Below, piece after piece: positions 9,442-18,572 of a stretch of DNA of 64,000 nucleotides. The position numbers were made by a program, and so were the translations under genes. Origin of the DNA: Mariniflexile fucanivorans (GTDB lineage: Bacteria > Bacteroidota > Bacteroidia > Flavobacteriales > Flavobacteriaceae); the NCBI RefSeq assembly GCF_004341235.1, contig NZ_SLUP01000004.1, positions 310,001 to 374,000 on the forward strand. The letters are read 5' to 3'. Every line of letters begins with the position of its first letter. The first letter of the stretch is position 1. The notes beneath the pieces were generated by a model. That model was not told the origin of the DNA. It saw only the letters and a list, made by a program, of their open reading frames with translations, and searched no databases.

Positions 9442-11076
9442 ATGAAAAAAGTATTAATACTGCTGCTTGTAATAGCACAAGTAAAAACAGGTTTTGCACA
9501 AAATATTTCTGTAAATGCAAAAGAAAAAGGCGAAAAATTCGAACACTTTTGGAGTAAAAGTGTCGGAGCAGGTCGCGCGAACGAAGGGTTACGTGCAGGT
9601 TGGTTAGAGCAATTAGAAAAAGTGCAGGATGAATGTGGCTTTGAATTTGTGAGGTTCCACGGAATCTTTCACGATGATATGTTTCCTGTTTTTGAAAAAG
9701 ATGGCAAGTACACCTATAACTGGCAATACATCGATGATTTGTTCGACAGAATGTTAGATTTAAATGTGAAACCATTTGTAGAATTGGCATTTTTACCAAC
9801 ACCATTGGCAGCCGAAAATAGCAAGACTCAATTTTGGTGGAAAGCTAATATTACTCCAGACGAGTCTAAATACGGTGAATGGCACAATTTGGTAAAAGCG
9901 TTTACACAGCACTGTGTTGACCGTTACGGAATTGACGAGGTACTTACATGGTATTTTGAGGTTTGGAACGAGCCAAACTTACACTACGGGTTTTTTGATG
10001 GCACAAAATCTCAGTATTTTGAATTGTACAAACAATCTGTAAAGGCGGTACGTTCTGTCGATAATCGTTTAAAAGTTGGAGGTCCATCAAGTAGTAACTT
10101 TGTGGCAGATGGTCGATATGATGGAGAAGTTGAAAGCCGAAGTGGCGATTTAATCACATTTACCGCAGATAATATTAACGATTTAGAATGGAAAGGTGCT
10201 TGGATAGAAGATTTTTTAAAATATTGTACAAAAGAAAAGTTACCTGTAGATTTTGTGTCTACACACCCCTATCCAACAGATTATCCTTTTAATCCAACAA
10301 CGGGGAAAGGAAAAGATTTTTCACGTAATGTAAATTCAACCAAAACAGACATGGAGTGGTTAAACAGCGTGATAAAGAAAAGTGCTTATCCTAATGCTGA
10401 AATCCATTTAACAGAATGGAATACAAGTCCGAATAGTAGAGATGCCATGCACGACTTTTTACCACCCGCAGCTTATATTACTAAGGTGAATTTAGACTGT
10501 ATTGGGTTAGCCAATTCTTTAGCATTTTGGACATTTACCGATATTTTTGAAGAAAAGGGAGGCGGAGAAAGTATATTCCATGGTGGTTTTGGAATGATTA
10601 ATTATCAAGGTTTGGTAAAACCATCGTATCATGCCTACAGAATGTTGCATCATTTGGGAGATGAAAAATTGTTTAAAAACGATTACTTATTTGTAAGTCG
10701 TAAATCAGGAAACGGAAAAGTTATTGCTTTGGCATATAATTATCCTGAAGACCATTACAATGCAGTTCCTGCTAGTATTAAAAAGATAGATAAATATGAG
10801 CAAGGTGCTACCCGTCAATTAAAAATGGAACTTACCAATTTAAAACCGGGAACGCAGTTTAAATTAGAAACCTTGGATAAAGATCATGGTAATATTTACA
10901 ATTACTGGGAAAAAATGGGTAAACCAGAGCCACCAACACGCGAGCAAATTAAGGTAATGAAGCAGTTTGCTGAAAATTTAAAAACTGAAATTTTCACAGT
11001 TGGGAAAGATGGTAAATTTACTGTCAATCGTGAAATGTGTCCGTGGAGTTTGGTGCTTATCGAACAGATTAATTAA
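9442..11076 (+). CDS. GH39 family glycosidase, probable beta-xylosidase
   Basis: 544 residues with a signal peptide cut after GFAQ (residue 20). The (beta/alpha)8 barrel has the GH39 acid/base Glu177 in VWNEPN and the nucleophile Glu325 in LTEWNTSP, plus the FVRFHGIFHDD start and the STHPYPTD loop. A C-terminal beta-sandwich follows from about residue 430. GH39 enzymes are retaining beta-xylosidases or alpha-L-iduronidases. Given GH43 and probably GH31 in the same operon, removal of beta-linked xylose from an algal glycan is the most economical reading. A palindromic repeat lies 40 bp downstream and may end or attenuate the transcript. Confidence 0.88.
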   Translation: MKKVLILLLVIAQVKTGFAQNISVNAKEKGEKFEHFWSKSVGAGRANEGLRAGWLEQLEKVQDECGFEFVRFHGIFHDDMFPVFEKDGKYTYNWQYIDDLFDRMLDLNVKPFVELAFLPTPLAAENSKTQFWWKANITPDESKYGEWHNLVKAFTQHCVDRYGIDEVLTWYFEVWNEPNLHYGFFDGTKSQYFELYKQSVKAVRSVDNRLKVGGPSSSNFVADGRYDGEVESRSGDLITFTADNINDLEWKGAWIEDFLKYCTKEKLPVDFVSTHPYPTDYPFNPTTGKGKDFSRNVNSTKTDMEWLNSVIKKSAYPNAEIHLTEWNTSPNSRDAMHDFLPPAAYITKVNLDCIGLANSLAFWTFTDIFEEKGGGESIFHGGFGMINYQGLVKPSYHAYRMLHHLGDEKLFKNDYLFVSRKSGNGKVIALAYNYPEDHYNAVPASIKKIDKYEQGATRQLKMELTNLKPGTQFKLETLDKDHGNIYNYWEKMGKPEPPTREQIKVMKQFAENLKTEIFTVGKDGKFTVNREMCPWSLVLIEQIN

Positions 11077-11115
11077 ACTCTTTTAATTATTAATAAAAAT
11101 TGTTAAAATACCAGA

Positions 11116-11187
11116 TGTCAGTCTGAGCGCAGTCGAAGACATTGGGAGTATTGTTTTTAAAGCATTTCGACTGCGCTCAATGTGACA
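11116..11187. repeat. REP-like palindromic element, copy 1
   Basis: Two arms (11116-11140 and 11162-11187) share the core TGAGCGCAGTCGAA in inverted orientation around a 21-base loop. The outer ends are TGTCA and TGACA. It could fold into a long hairpin in RNA and is far more GC-rich than its surroundings. A variant of the same element occurs at 14220-14295. It resembles the dispersed intergenic palindromes common in Flavobacteriaceae genomes. A role in transcript ending or stability, or as a passive mobile repeat, is inference. Confidence 0.7.
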
Positions 11188-11236
11188 CACTTTTTAATTT
11201 TTGTCATGTGCTAAGTTAAATTCTAATAAAATTTCA

Positions 11237-12637
11237 ATGTTAAATAAATATTTCCTTTTAATAATTCTTCTGATTGCACCATGTTTAAAATCACAAGCGC
11301 AAATCGTGGTAAATTCTTTAAGTGAATTAATGCCTTACCTAGATGACAATAACGTAGAAGTTACATTGAAACCAGGTACTTACACAATCACCGCTAAAGA
11401 TATCCATGAAGGCGATTTTTCAAGTGCTACTGTTGTTAAAAACCGTGCGAACGTGCTCTTCCTTTTCTCAGGAAATAACAGTGTTTACGATTTTACTGGA
11501 GTTACCGTCAATGTAAAAACAGAAGTATTGAGTGCTTTCCCCAGTAAGAATTCAGAATTTTACGAAATACAAGTTATTGGAAATAAAAACATCTTAAAAA
11601 ACCTGACCATAGTAGATGATGGTTCCGTTCATGATGCACCAACCAGACGTGCCACCAACATTGTTATGGATGGTTCAGAAAATAGAATTGAAGGCTTTCA
11701 CATCACCACAAGAGGTTCTTATCCTTATGGTTATGGAGACGCTTTCGGAAAAGGCGGAAAAAGTGTCATCAACCACAGAAAACATTCCTCTTTTTTGGTG
11801 AGAGGCTATAAAAATCACGCCAAAAATGATACCATTATTCACCGTTCCTACGGTCATGCTTTGTTTATGCAAGCAGCCGATTGGCCTGTTATAGAGGGGT
11901 GCTACATTGAAGGCGCTATGCGTTCTACCGATGATATGTGGACGGAAAAAGGAACAGGCTCGGACGCTGATAAAGTAGATTTTGAAGCGGTATATAGTTA
12001 TAAATTACCTAAAGGCTATATGATGTGTTTAGGTGAAGAAGGTATACGAGCCTACAATGGAGGTGAAACTATTATTGACGGCAAAGAATACAGAAGAGGA
12101 ACATCAAATCCAACTATTATTAATTGTACTATTAAAAATATGAGAGCAGGGGTTACATTAACACATGCGACAGGAAAAAAATATGTGGAAGGCACCACAG
12201 CCATAGGTTGTGAACGCGGTTTTTGTATTGGTACTGGTGATATTGTAGATTGTTATGCAGATACTCAACATGGTCCAGCATTGGGAGTCGATTATCCAAG
12301 TGATCAGGGCATGCATGCTGAAATAACGTTGTTGCCCTATGAAGGAGCATCGTATAATGGTAGTAAACACGCTGCCATCATCATAGGAAGCAATCATAAA
12401 ATAACACTTCGCAATAAGGTGCAAAATGCAGATCAAGATTTGAAAATTAATATAGGAGGCGACAATCGAACTATAGGTCTTCTTAATCGAGATGAAAACT
12501 ACTCAGCTTCCAATATTGTAATTGATAATTTTACAAACTATCCAATGGTGTTGGATGATAATAGCCAAAACTGTAAAGGTACATCAGTTGGAAAGGTGAC
12601 GGATGAAGGAACCAATAATCATATCATCCTAAAATAA
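11237..12637 (+). CDS. Secreted right-handed beta-helix protein, paralogue 4 of 8
   Basis: 466 residues from the ATG at 11237. A longer in-frame TTG start at 11201 is rejected because it precedes the natural signal peptide (LLIILLIAPCLKSQAQ). It belongs to the second subgroup, with longer loops: GSYPYGYGDAFGKGG (from Gly160), RKHSSFLVRG, YGHALFMQAA (His207), MRSTDDMWTEKGTG (Glu237) and CLGEEGIRAYNGG (Glu267). The closest relatives are the 52427 and 57407 proteins, which carry extra modules that this one lacks. It lies between two palindromic repeats together with the broken sulfatase. Enzyme activity is not identifiable from sequence. Confidence 0.75.
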   Translation: MLNKYFLLIILLIAPCLKSQAQIVVNSLSELMPYLDDNNVEVTLKPGTYTITAKDIHEGDFSSATVVKNRANVLFLFSGNNSVYDFTGVTVNVKTEVLSAFPSKNSEFYEIQVIGNKNILKNLTIVDDGSVHDAPTRRATNIVMDGSENRIEGFHITTRGSYPYGYGDAFGKGGKSVINHRKHSSFLVRGYKNHAKNDTIIHRSYGHALFMQAADWPVIEGCYIEGAMRSTDDMWTEKGTGSDADKVDFEAVYSYKLPKGYMMCLGEEGIRAYNGGETIIDGKEYRRGTSNPTIINCTIKNMRAGVTLTHATGKKYVEGTTAIGCERGFCIGTGDIVDCYADTQHGPALGVDYPSDQGMHAEITLLPYEGASYNGSKHAAIIIGSNHKITLRNKVQNADQDLKINIGGDNRTIGLLNRDENYSASNIVIDNFTNYPMVLDDNSQNCKGTSVGKVTDEGTNNHIILK

Positions 12638-12663
12638 ATAGAACTAAAAATTATTAACTATAT

Positions 12664-14029
12664 ATGAAAACAAACAAAATAATTCAAATTCTAATGATAG
12701 CCGCAATCAGTTTTGTGTTGAATAATTCATGTTCTGTTGCTAAAAATATTGAAAAACCAACCAATTTTATCATTATTTATACAGATGATTTAGGCTACGG
12801 CGACCTCGGAAGTTACGGTGCGCAAGGTTACCAAACCCCACAATTGGATAACATGGCAAATGAAGGTATGCGTTTTACCGATTTTTCAGTGTCAAGTTCC
12901 ATTTGTACACCATCGCGAGCAGGTTTGTTAACAGGTCGATACGCCACACGTTGGGGACATGACGACAAGGTGTACTTTCCGCAGAGTAAAGATGGTATGC
13001 CAGCTTCTGAAATTACCATTGCCGAATTGTTAAAACAAAAAGGATATCAAACGGGTATGGTTGGTAAATGGCATCTTGGGCATCAACCCGAATATTTACC
13101 AACGGCTCAAGGGTTTGATATGTATTTCGGAATACCATACAGTAACGATATGTGGCAAGCTTCTGAAAATTCCTTTGGCTAAAAATCATGTTTTCAATGA
13201 AGGTTTAACACTTGCCGATTACAATAGTGAAAACCCTAGTAAAAAATTCAGAAATAAAGTGCCTTTAATGTTAGGTAACGAGGTTATTGAGTGGCCAGTA
13301 GACCAATCGCAATTGACTCGAAAATATACAGAAAACGCCCAAAAATTCATTATTGAAAACAAAGAAAAACCATTTTTCCTTTACGTAGCACACAGCATGC
13401 CGCATGTGCCACTTTACGCTTCAAAAGATTTTGCAGGTAAAACCAAACGCGGTTTATTTGGCGATGTGATAGAAGAAATAGATTGGTCGGTAGGCGAAAT
13501 CTTAAAAACCTTAAAAGCACAAGGCCTGGACAAAAATACTTTGGTGATTTTTGCTTCGGATAATGGCCCGTGGTTAAGCAAAAAATTAGATGCAGGAAGT
13601 GCTGGCCCATTTCGCGATGGTAAATTTAGTCCATACGAAGGCGGCAGTCGCGTGCCTTGTATTGTTTGGCAACCCGGTACAGTATCAAGCGGTGTGGTTT
13701 CAAATTTGCAAACGTCAACGCTCGATGTATTTCCAACCATTGCCAAATTTGCAGGGGTAAACATTCCTCAAGATAGACCTATGGATGGATTGGATATCAC
13801 ATCGGTTTTCACAGGAAAAAATACCGAAAACATCAAACGAGATTACTTTTTATACCGTGGTGATGCCATTCGAATGGGCGATTGGAAATATGTAAAAGAG
13901 AAAGATTCTGAACAACTTTTCAATCTTTCAACCGATAAAGAAGAATCTAAAAACGTGATTAAGCAATATCCTGAAAAGGCAAAAGCATTAGCTGAGAAAT
14001 TAGAAAGTGTTAGGGCTAGTTTCAATTAG
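12664..14029 (+). pseudogene. S1 family sulfatase disrupted by a frameshift
   Basis: Two overlapping frames make one sulfatase of about 454 residues. The first (12664-13182) holds the Asp pair 41-42 in YTDDLGYGD, the formylglycine motif CTPSR (Cys81) and GKWHLGH. It then runs into TAA at 13180. The second frame carries on from about 13172 with PLAKNHVFNEG, FLYVAHSMPHVPL, the metal-site ASDNGPWL and the C-terminal subdomain to 14029. Removing one base from the AATTCC stretch at 13168-13173 restores a continuous protein (ENPLAKN). Without that the protein lacks half of its metal site and is dead. It is an arylsulfatase-A-like S1 member with a signal sequence. Confidence 0.85.
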
Positions 14030-14087
14030 ATGGAGAATTTGCACAGCGTTTTATAAAAAAATAATTCAGCATTTATATATGGATTTT

Positions 14088-14118
14088 AAAACCAGAGTTT
14101 TGAACGCTCTGGTTTTTT
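14088..14118 (+). terminator. Rho-independent terminator after the first enzyme block
   Basis: The inverted arms AAACCAGAG and CTCTGGTTT are followed by T residues, about 60 bp after the sulfatase stop. It separates the left enzyme block from the unit starting at 14533. Confidence 0.8.
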
Positions 14119-14219
14119 AGTATTTCCTACAGTACATACATTGAGATTAGGACAATAGGAAAATAATTGTATTTAATTTATTGGGTGTAATTATTCTAAA
14201 AAGTCAATTTTGTACCAAT

Positions 14220-14295
14220 TGTCACATTGAGCTTGTCGAAATGTTTCTTTTATGAAGTCTTCGACAATCCCGATATCTATCGGGACAGACTGACA
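14220..14295. repeat. REP-like palindromic element, copy 2
   Basis: It begins TGTCACATTGAGCTTGTCGA and ends GGGACAGACTGACA. The arms are inverted versions of one another with core TTGTCGAA, plus an inserted small palindrome CCCGATA-TC-TATCGGG near 14270. It is the same element type as 11116-11187 with a diverged core. The two copies bracket 11237-14029. Confidence 0.65.
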
Positions 14296-14442
14296 TTTAA
14301 ATTCTAATTGTCTTATGAGTTTCAAATAAAAACTGATTTTCATTACTTATATCCAAGGGTTTGTATTTTACTAACATATGAAAAATATGTTAATTTTAAC
14401 GATGTTTATTGATGTTCATAGAATGTGTTTTTAAAATAGTTG

Positions 14443-14502
14443 ATGGTTTATAGGTAATGAGCTATAAGTTATAGATGTTTGTTTTATTTAAATTTAAATT
14501 TG
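14443..14502 (+). promoter_or_regulatory. Direct-repeat operator and promoter (site A)
   Basis: The half-sites ATGGTTTATA (14443-14452) and ATAAGTTATA (14464-14473) start exactly 21 bp apart. A perfect Bacteroidota -7 box TAAATTTG (14495-14502) begins 22 bases after the end of the second half-site and lies 30 bases before the 14533 ATG. The second half-site is also inside a perfect palindrome, CTATAAGTTATAG. Eight other genes in the window have the same arrangement. Confidence 0.75.
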
Positions 14503-14532
14503 TTGTCATTGACATAACTAAACTAAAATATT

Positions 14533-16815
14533 ATGAAAAAAACATTACTCGTATTAATAGCTTTTTTTACTATTACATTGGCATCGGCCCAATTTACTGA
14601 TGGAGATTACACTTTTACAGTGGTTGGCTCCGATGCTTTTGTTTCTGCAACAACGGCCACTGGAGACGTAACTTTTCCTACCAGTGCCACAGATTCAGCC
14701 ACATCAACAACTTATAATGTTACGGGGGTTGCATCTGCTTTTAATAGTGCGGGTAATGGTGCAAGTATTACATCTGTTATTATTCCTTTAGGTTATAAAA
14801 CATTTCAAGCAAATTGTTTTCGTAGTATGACAAGTATGAACTCTATTGTTTTCCTTGATGGAGAAACGTTTGGTGATAAAGCTTTCCGTAATGTTGATAG
14901 TCTTGAATCGGTAGTTTTGCCTCCAAATGAAATTACTTCCTTTGGTATTCAAATGTTTTGGCAAAGCGATAATCTAACTTCTGTAGATCTGGGGGGGCTA
15001 ACTTCATTACCTAATGGAATATTCAAAGCTTGTCCTGGCATGACTACATTAACAATTCCTGCAACTTTAACGGCCTTTGATGCGGCTTCATTTCAAGGTT
15101 CAACTGTAGTAACTTTAATAGTAGAGGGTTCAGTACCAGCAACCATTGATGCACTTTGGGAAGGTGTTCCAGCAAATATAACGGCCTATGTGCCAACAGA
15201 AAATGTAACAGATTATCAGAATGCCGCCATATGGAAGGATATGATTATTAAAGATAAGGCCATTTTAAGTGATCCACAAGTAGTAGTTAATACTTTGGCA
15301 GATTTCAAAACTGCCGTACAGTTTAGTGATAGAGAAGTTACTTTGTCGCCTGGAAACTATAATCTTGAAAATGATTTGCCAATTGGTTCTAGGGTAATTA
15401 CGCTTTCTGGATCAAACAATAATATAACCTTAACTGGCGCCTATATCCAAGTTCCTGTTGGTTGTGTTGGGGAATCTTATATGCGAGTGACGGGTAATAA
15501 TAATACAATTATAGGTGGGGAAATTGAAGATACTTACAGAAATGGGTTAACCGAAATAACAGATTTTAGTGCTTACAACCAAGATCGGACTAATTTAGCC
15601 TATGGTCTTGGAGGTGATGCGGTTATGACAATTTCGGGTACAGATAACTTACTTGATGGACTTACATTAACAACAAGAGGTTCTTTTCCTTATGGCTACG
15701 GAAGCATGTACGGTATTGGTGCTGGTAGTACCTTCGGCTTAAATAAGCGTTGTGGGATATTGCTTAATGGCCCACGAAATACCATTGATAATGTGGTGCT
15801 TCACCAAAGGGCTTTCGGACATGGTATATTTATGCAGGGTGATGCCACTGAAACCGTAATTAAAAACACAAGTGTAGATGGTAGAGTACGTCCTACTGGA
15901 GATTTATATTCCGAAACTAATACTTACGATTTGCCTTATAGAGCAAATTATCAAATGCCGTTTGAAGATAATAGGCCACTTCCAACCGATGAATATCATT
16001 CACTTTGTGAAGATGCTTTTAGAGCCTACACCGGTAGTGGAAGTACTACTGTAGAGAATTGTACAGCATATCAAATGCGAGGTGGTTTTCGTTTTTACTT
16101 AGGTGGCGCAGCTACTATTAGTAACTCTACCGCTACAGATTGTGGTAGTTCAAATTTTAATTTGCCTGCAAATTCAGGAGTAATTACTAATTCATCGGGT
16201 AATTTTGCTTATGCGCCTTTAACAGATAATGCGGGAAGTAAGAACGGGTATAAGGCCGAATGGACCATTATTCCATCACCTCATGCAACAGGACCTCATA
16301 ATATAATGGATCTAACAGGTAGCAATCACAATATTGTGTTACATAGAACCCCAGGACCCATTGATACAACAGATCGTGCCATTGTAGTTACTGGAGATAA
16401 TTCTACCATTGTAAACGAAACGGAGTACCCTATTATTCTTGAGTCAACTGCAAATGGAAATACCATACGTGGTTGTGAAGGTGCAACAATAACTGATAAC
16501 GGAACTAATAATACAATCATATTATCTGATTGTGGTGGTTTATTATCAGTACATTCAAATTCCTTGGCTGATAACATACATGTTCTTCCAAATCCTGTAA
16601 TTAACGAGCTTACAGTGTCGTTAACAAATACAAATTTAAATAATAGTGATACTAAAATTTCTTTATATAACATTAAAGGTCAGAAAGTATTGGAAGTAAG
16701 TCCTATAAACAATAATAACCCAGTACTCAATGTATCTAACTTACAAAGCGGTATTTACGTTTTAAAAATTAGTGATAATGCTAGTGTGTTCACAAAAAAA
16801 ATAGTTAAATTATAA
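14533..16815 (+). CDS. T9SS-secreted protein: N-terminal BspA-type LRR module plus divergent beta-helix domain (paralogue 5 of 8)
   Basis: 760 residues with a signal peptide cut after ASAQ. Residues about 20-245 form a BspA/LRR_5-like module (ITSVIIPLGYKTF, SLESVVLPPNE). Residues about 250-670 form the beta-helix, with GSFPYGYG (from Gly383), FGHGIFMQG (His430), Glu461 in YSETN and Glu493 in SLCEDAFRAY. Residues about 680-760 form a T9SS C-terminal domain (LPNPVINELTVSL to KKIVKL). It is the most divergent paralogue: the KHS motif reads KRCG and RTTD reads RPTG, and its LRR is N-terminal where other fusions have it C-terminal. It may bind rather than cleave glycan. It is expressed from site A. 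Confidence 0.8.
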   Translation: MKKTLLVLIAFFTITLASAQFTDGDYTFTVVGSDAFVSATTATGDVTFPTSATDSATSTTYNVTGVASAFNSAGNGASITSVIIPLGYKTFQANCFRSMTSMNSIVFLDGETFGDKAFRNVDSLESVVLPPNEITSFGIQMFWQSDNLTSVDLGGLTSLPNGIFKACPGMTTLTIPATLTAFDAASFQGSTVVTLIVEGSVPATIDALWEGVPANITAYVPTENVTDYQNAAIWKDMIIKDKAILSDPQVVVNTLADFKTAVQFSDREVTLSPGNYNLENDLPIGSRVITLSGSNNNITLTGAYIQVPVGCVGESYMRVTGNNNTIIGGEIEDTYRNGLTEITDFSAYNQDRTNLAYGLGGDAVMTISGTDNLLDGLTLTTRGSFPYGYGSMYGIGAGSTFGLNKRCGILLNGPRNTIDNVVLHQRAFGHGIFMQGDATETVIKNTSVDGRVRPTGDLYSETNTYDLPYRANYQMPFEDNRPLPTDEYHSLCEDAFRAYTGSGSTTVENCTAYQMRGGFRFYLGGAATISNSTATDCGSSNFNLPANSGVITNSSGNFAYAPLTDNAGSKNGYKAEWTIIPSPHATGPHNIMDLTGSNHNIVLHRTPGPIDTTDRAIVVTGDNSTIVNETEYPIILESTANGNTIRGCEGATITDNGTNNTIILSDCGGLLSVHSNSLADNIHVLPNPVINELTVSLTNTNLNNSDTKISLYNIKGQKVLEVSPINNNNPVLNVSNLQSGIYVLKISDNASVFTKKIVKL

Positions 16816-16902
16816 GTCTCACAAATAATTTAGACTGCTGTTGAAATGGATTATAATTTATTTCTTCTTTACGTAAGAATAAACTAAAAAAATAAGATCA
16901 AA

Positions 16903-18402
16903 ATGAAAAAAACTACACTCTTAATGATTGTTGGATGTATCTGTTTTATAGGATTGTCTGCCAACCTTAACGCACAAACTTTAACACCATCACATAATTT
17001 TGATGATGGTTCTATGGAACCTTTTCATGATTGTACAGTAAGATTGCCTAATTACACAGCCGTTGCTAATGGTCGTGTAAAAACATTTTGGACGTCGGAG
17101 TGGTTTACAATGGGAACACCTGCAGGCGATGTGAACCGTACAGATAAAGGTTGCGAAATGTGTATTTTAACCGAACGCTTCCATACTCAAAAAGAAGGCT
17201 GGTACGGGTTTACAATGAATGTTGGGTCAGATTATAGAACAGACTCCAATGCAGGTGTTGCTCAAGTTTTTGGCTTTAGTAATAACTATTACACTTGGGA
17301 AGCCATGCTAAAAATCACTAATAATGATTTAATTATGGGATATCGAGGTAGAGGAAACGAACAACCTGGGGCTGATGATATAACAGACACGACGGTTCTA
17401 CCAAGTGTTCCTCGAGATACAGATTTAAATATTATAATTCATTTTATATTATCGGCATCCAACAATGGTGTTATGGAAGTTTGGATTGATGGTGTTAAAA
17501 AAATGATTCATACCGGTATAAATCTTGGATTTGGTACTTGGGTAGATGATGCTGTAGATTGTGGAGAAACAGATGGTATACCAAACTGTCGAACAGAATT
17601 TAAGGCAGGTCAATATAACTATGATCCCGATGGTTATATGGCTAACGAAACAAGAACTATTTATTATGATAATGTAACGTGGTACAATGGCTCAAATGGG
17701 TATGCTATAGTAGATCCTTCAGGGAATACCAATATAGGTGATACCCGAAATTATGAACTTTTACTAGCAAATGCTTACAATATTAAGAGTGGAATGGATA
17801 TAGAAACAGATAATCAGAATTTGGGAAATATTGGTAGAGACGATTATGCGCTGTATATTGATGTAGACTTGTCTTCAATAAAATCTGTAAAAGCATTAAC
17901 GTCAACCAAACGCGATGGAGGTAATATTGAAGTGCGTTTAGGTAGTAAAACGGGGGAGTTAATAGCTACTATACCAGTTCCTAACAATGGGCAATGGCAT
18001 GATTACAAGCCGCAAGCTGTAGATTTAACCACTTCTAAAACAGGTATTCATGATGTTTATTTTGTGTTTAAGAATGAATCAAGAAGTACTGGGTTATTTA
18101 ATGTAACTTCATTTGGGTTTTCTGGTCAATCATTGTCAATAGATTCAAATTCATTGTCTAATAAAATTAAATTATATCCAAATCCAGTATCTAAAGAGCT
18201 TACGGTTTCTTTAACAAATGCGAATTTAAGCAACAATACAAAAATCACTTTATATTCTATAAATGGCCAAAAAATATTGGAAGTAAGCCCTAAAAACGAT
18301 AGAAACCCATCGCTTAATTTATCTAACCTTCAAAAAGGTGTTTACTTTTTAAAGATTGACGATGCATCGAATTCAATCACTAAAAAGGTGGTTAAGATTT
18401 AA
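16903..18402 (+). CDS. T9SS-secreted heparinase-I/glucuronan-lyase-fold protein with CBM6-like domain
   Basis: 499 residues with a signal peptide ending NLNAQ. Residues about 30-265 look like the PF14099-type polysaccharide lyase jelly roll (PL13/PL20 relatives). The features are the FDDGSMEPF start, GVMEVWIDGVKK, then FKAGQYNYD and IYYDNVTWYNG near the domain end. Residues about 280-410 resemble a CBM6 (VRLGSKTGELIATIPVPN, GIHDVYFVFKN), and about 415-499 form a T9SS sorting domain. If active it would cleave next to a uronic acid by beta-elimination, so it hints at glucuronate in the substrate. The gap to the upstream gene is 87 bp with no clear terminator, so it may be co-transcribed. Confidence 0.75.
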   Translation: MKKTTLLMIVGCICFIGLSANLNAQTLTPSHNFDDGSMEPFHDCTVRLPNYTAVANGRVKTFWTSEWFTMGTPAGDVNRTDKGCEMCILTERFHTQKEGWYGFTMNVGSDYRTDSNAGVAQVFGFSNNYYTWEAMLKITNNDLIMGYRGRGNEQPGADDITDTTVLPSVPRDTDLNIIIHFILSASNNGVMEVWIDGVKKMIHTGINLGFGTWVDDAVDCGETDGIPNCRTEFKAGQYNYDPDGYMANETRTIYYDNVTWYNGSNGYAIVDPSGNTNIGDTRNYELLLANAYNIKSGMDIETDNQNLGNIGRDDYALYIDVDLSSIKSVKALTSTKRDGGNIEVRLGSKTGELIATIPVPNNGQWHDYKPQAVDLTTSKTGIHDVYFVFKNESRSTGLFNVTSFGFSGQSLSIDSNSLSNKIKLYPNPVSKELTVSLTNANLSNNTKITLYSINGQKILEVSPKNDRNPSLNLSNLQKGVYFLKIDDASNSITKKVVKI

Positions 18403-18417
18403 TAAAAAATTATAATT

Positions 18418-18476
18418 AAACACTGAACAATTTTAAAGCTAATTTAAAGTTATTCAGTGTTTTTTTTTTTTTTTTT
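18418..18476 (+). terminator. Rho-independent terminator with a 17-T tract
   Basis: The arms AAACACTGAA (18418-18427) and TTCAGTGTTT (18453-18462) are followed by an unbroken T run reaching 18476. It isolates the sigma/FecR genes from the secreted-protein unit. Confidence 0.85.
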
Positions 18477-18572
18477 ATTTTGTATTATAAAATTTGATTT
18501 TTTCAAATAGGCGCTACTAGGTGTTTAAACAAAATATATCAACTATATTTGAAGATATTATCAAAAAGACTC

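Noticed and set aside
16825-16862. Possible operator before the 16903 gene (ATAATTTAGA and ATAATTTATT)
   Set aside because: The spacing is 28 bp, not 21, and there is no -7 box at the expected place. They may be chance AT-rich matches or a decayed site.
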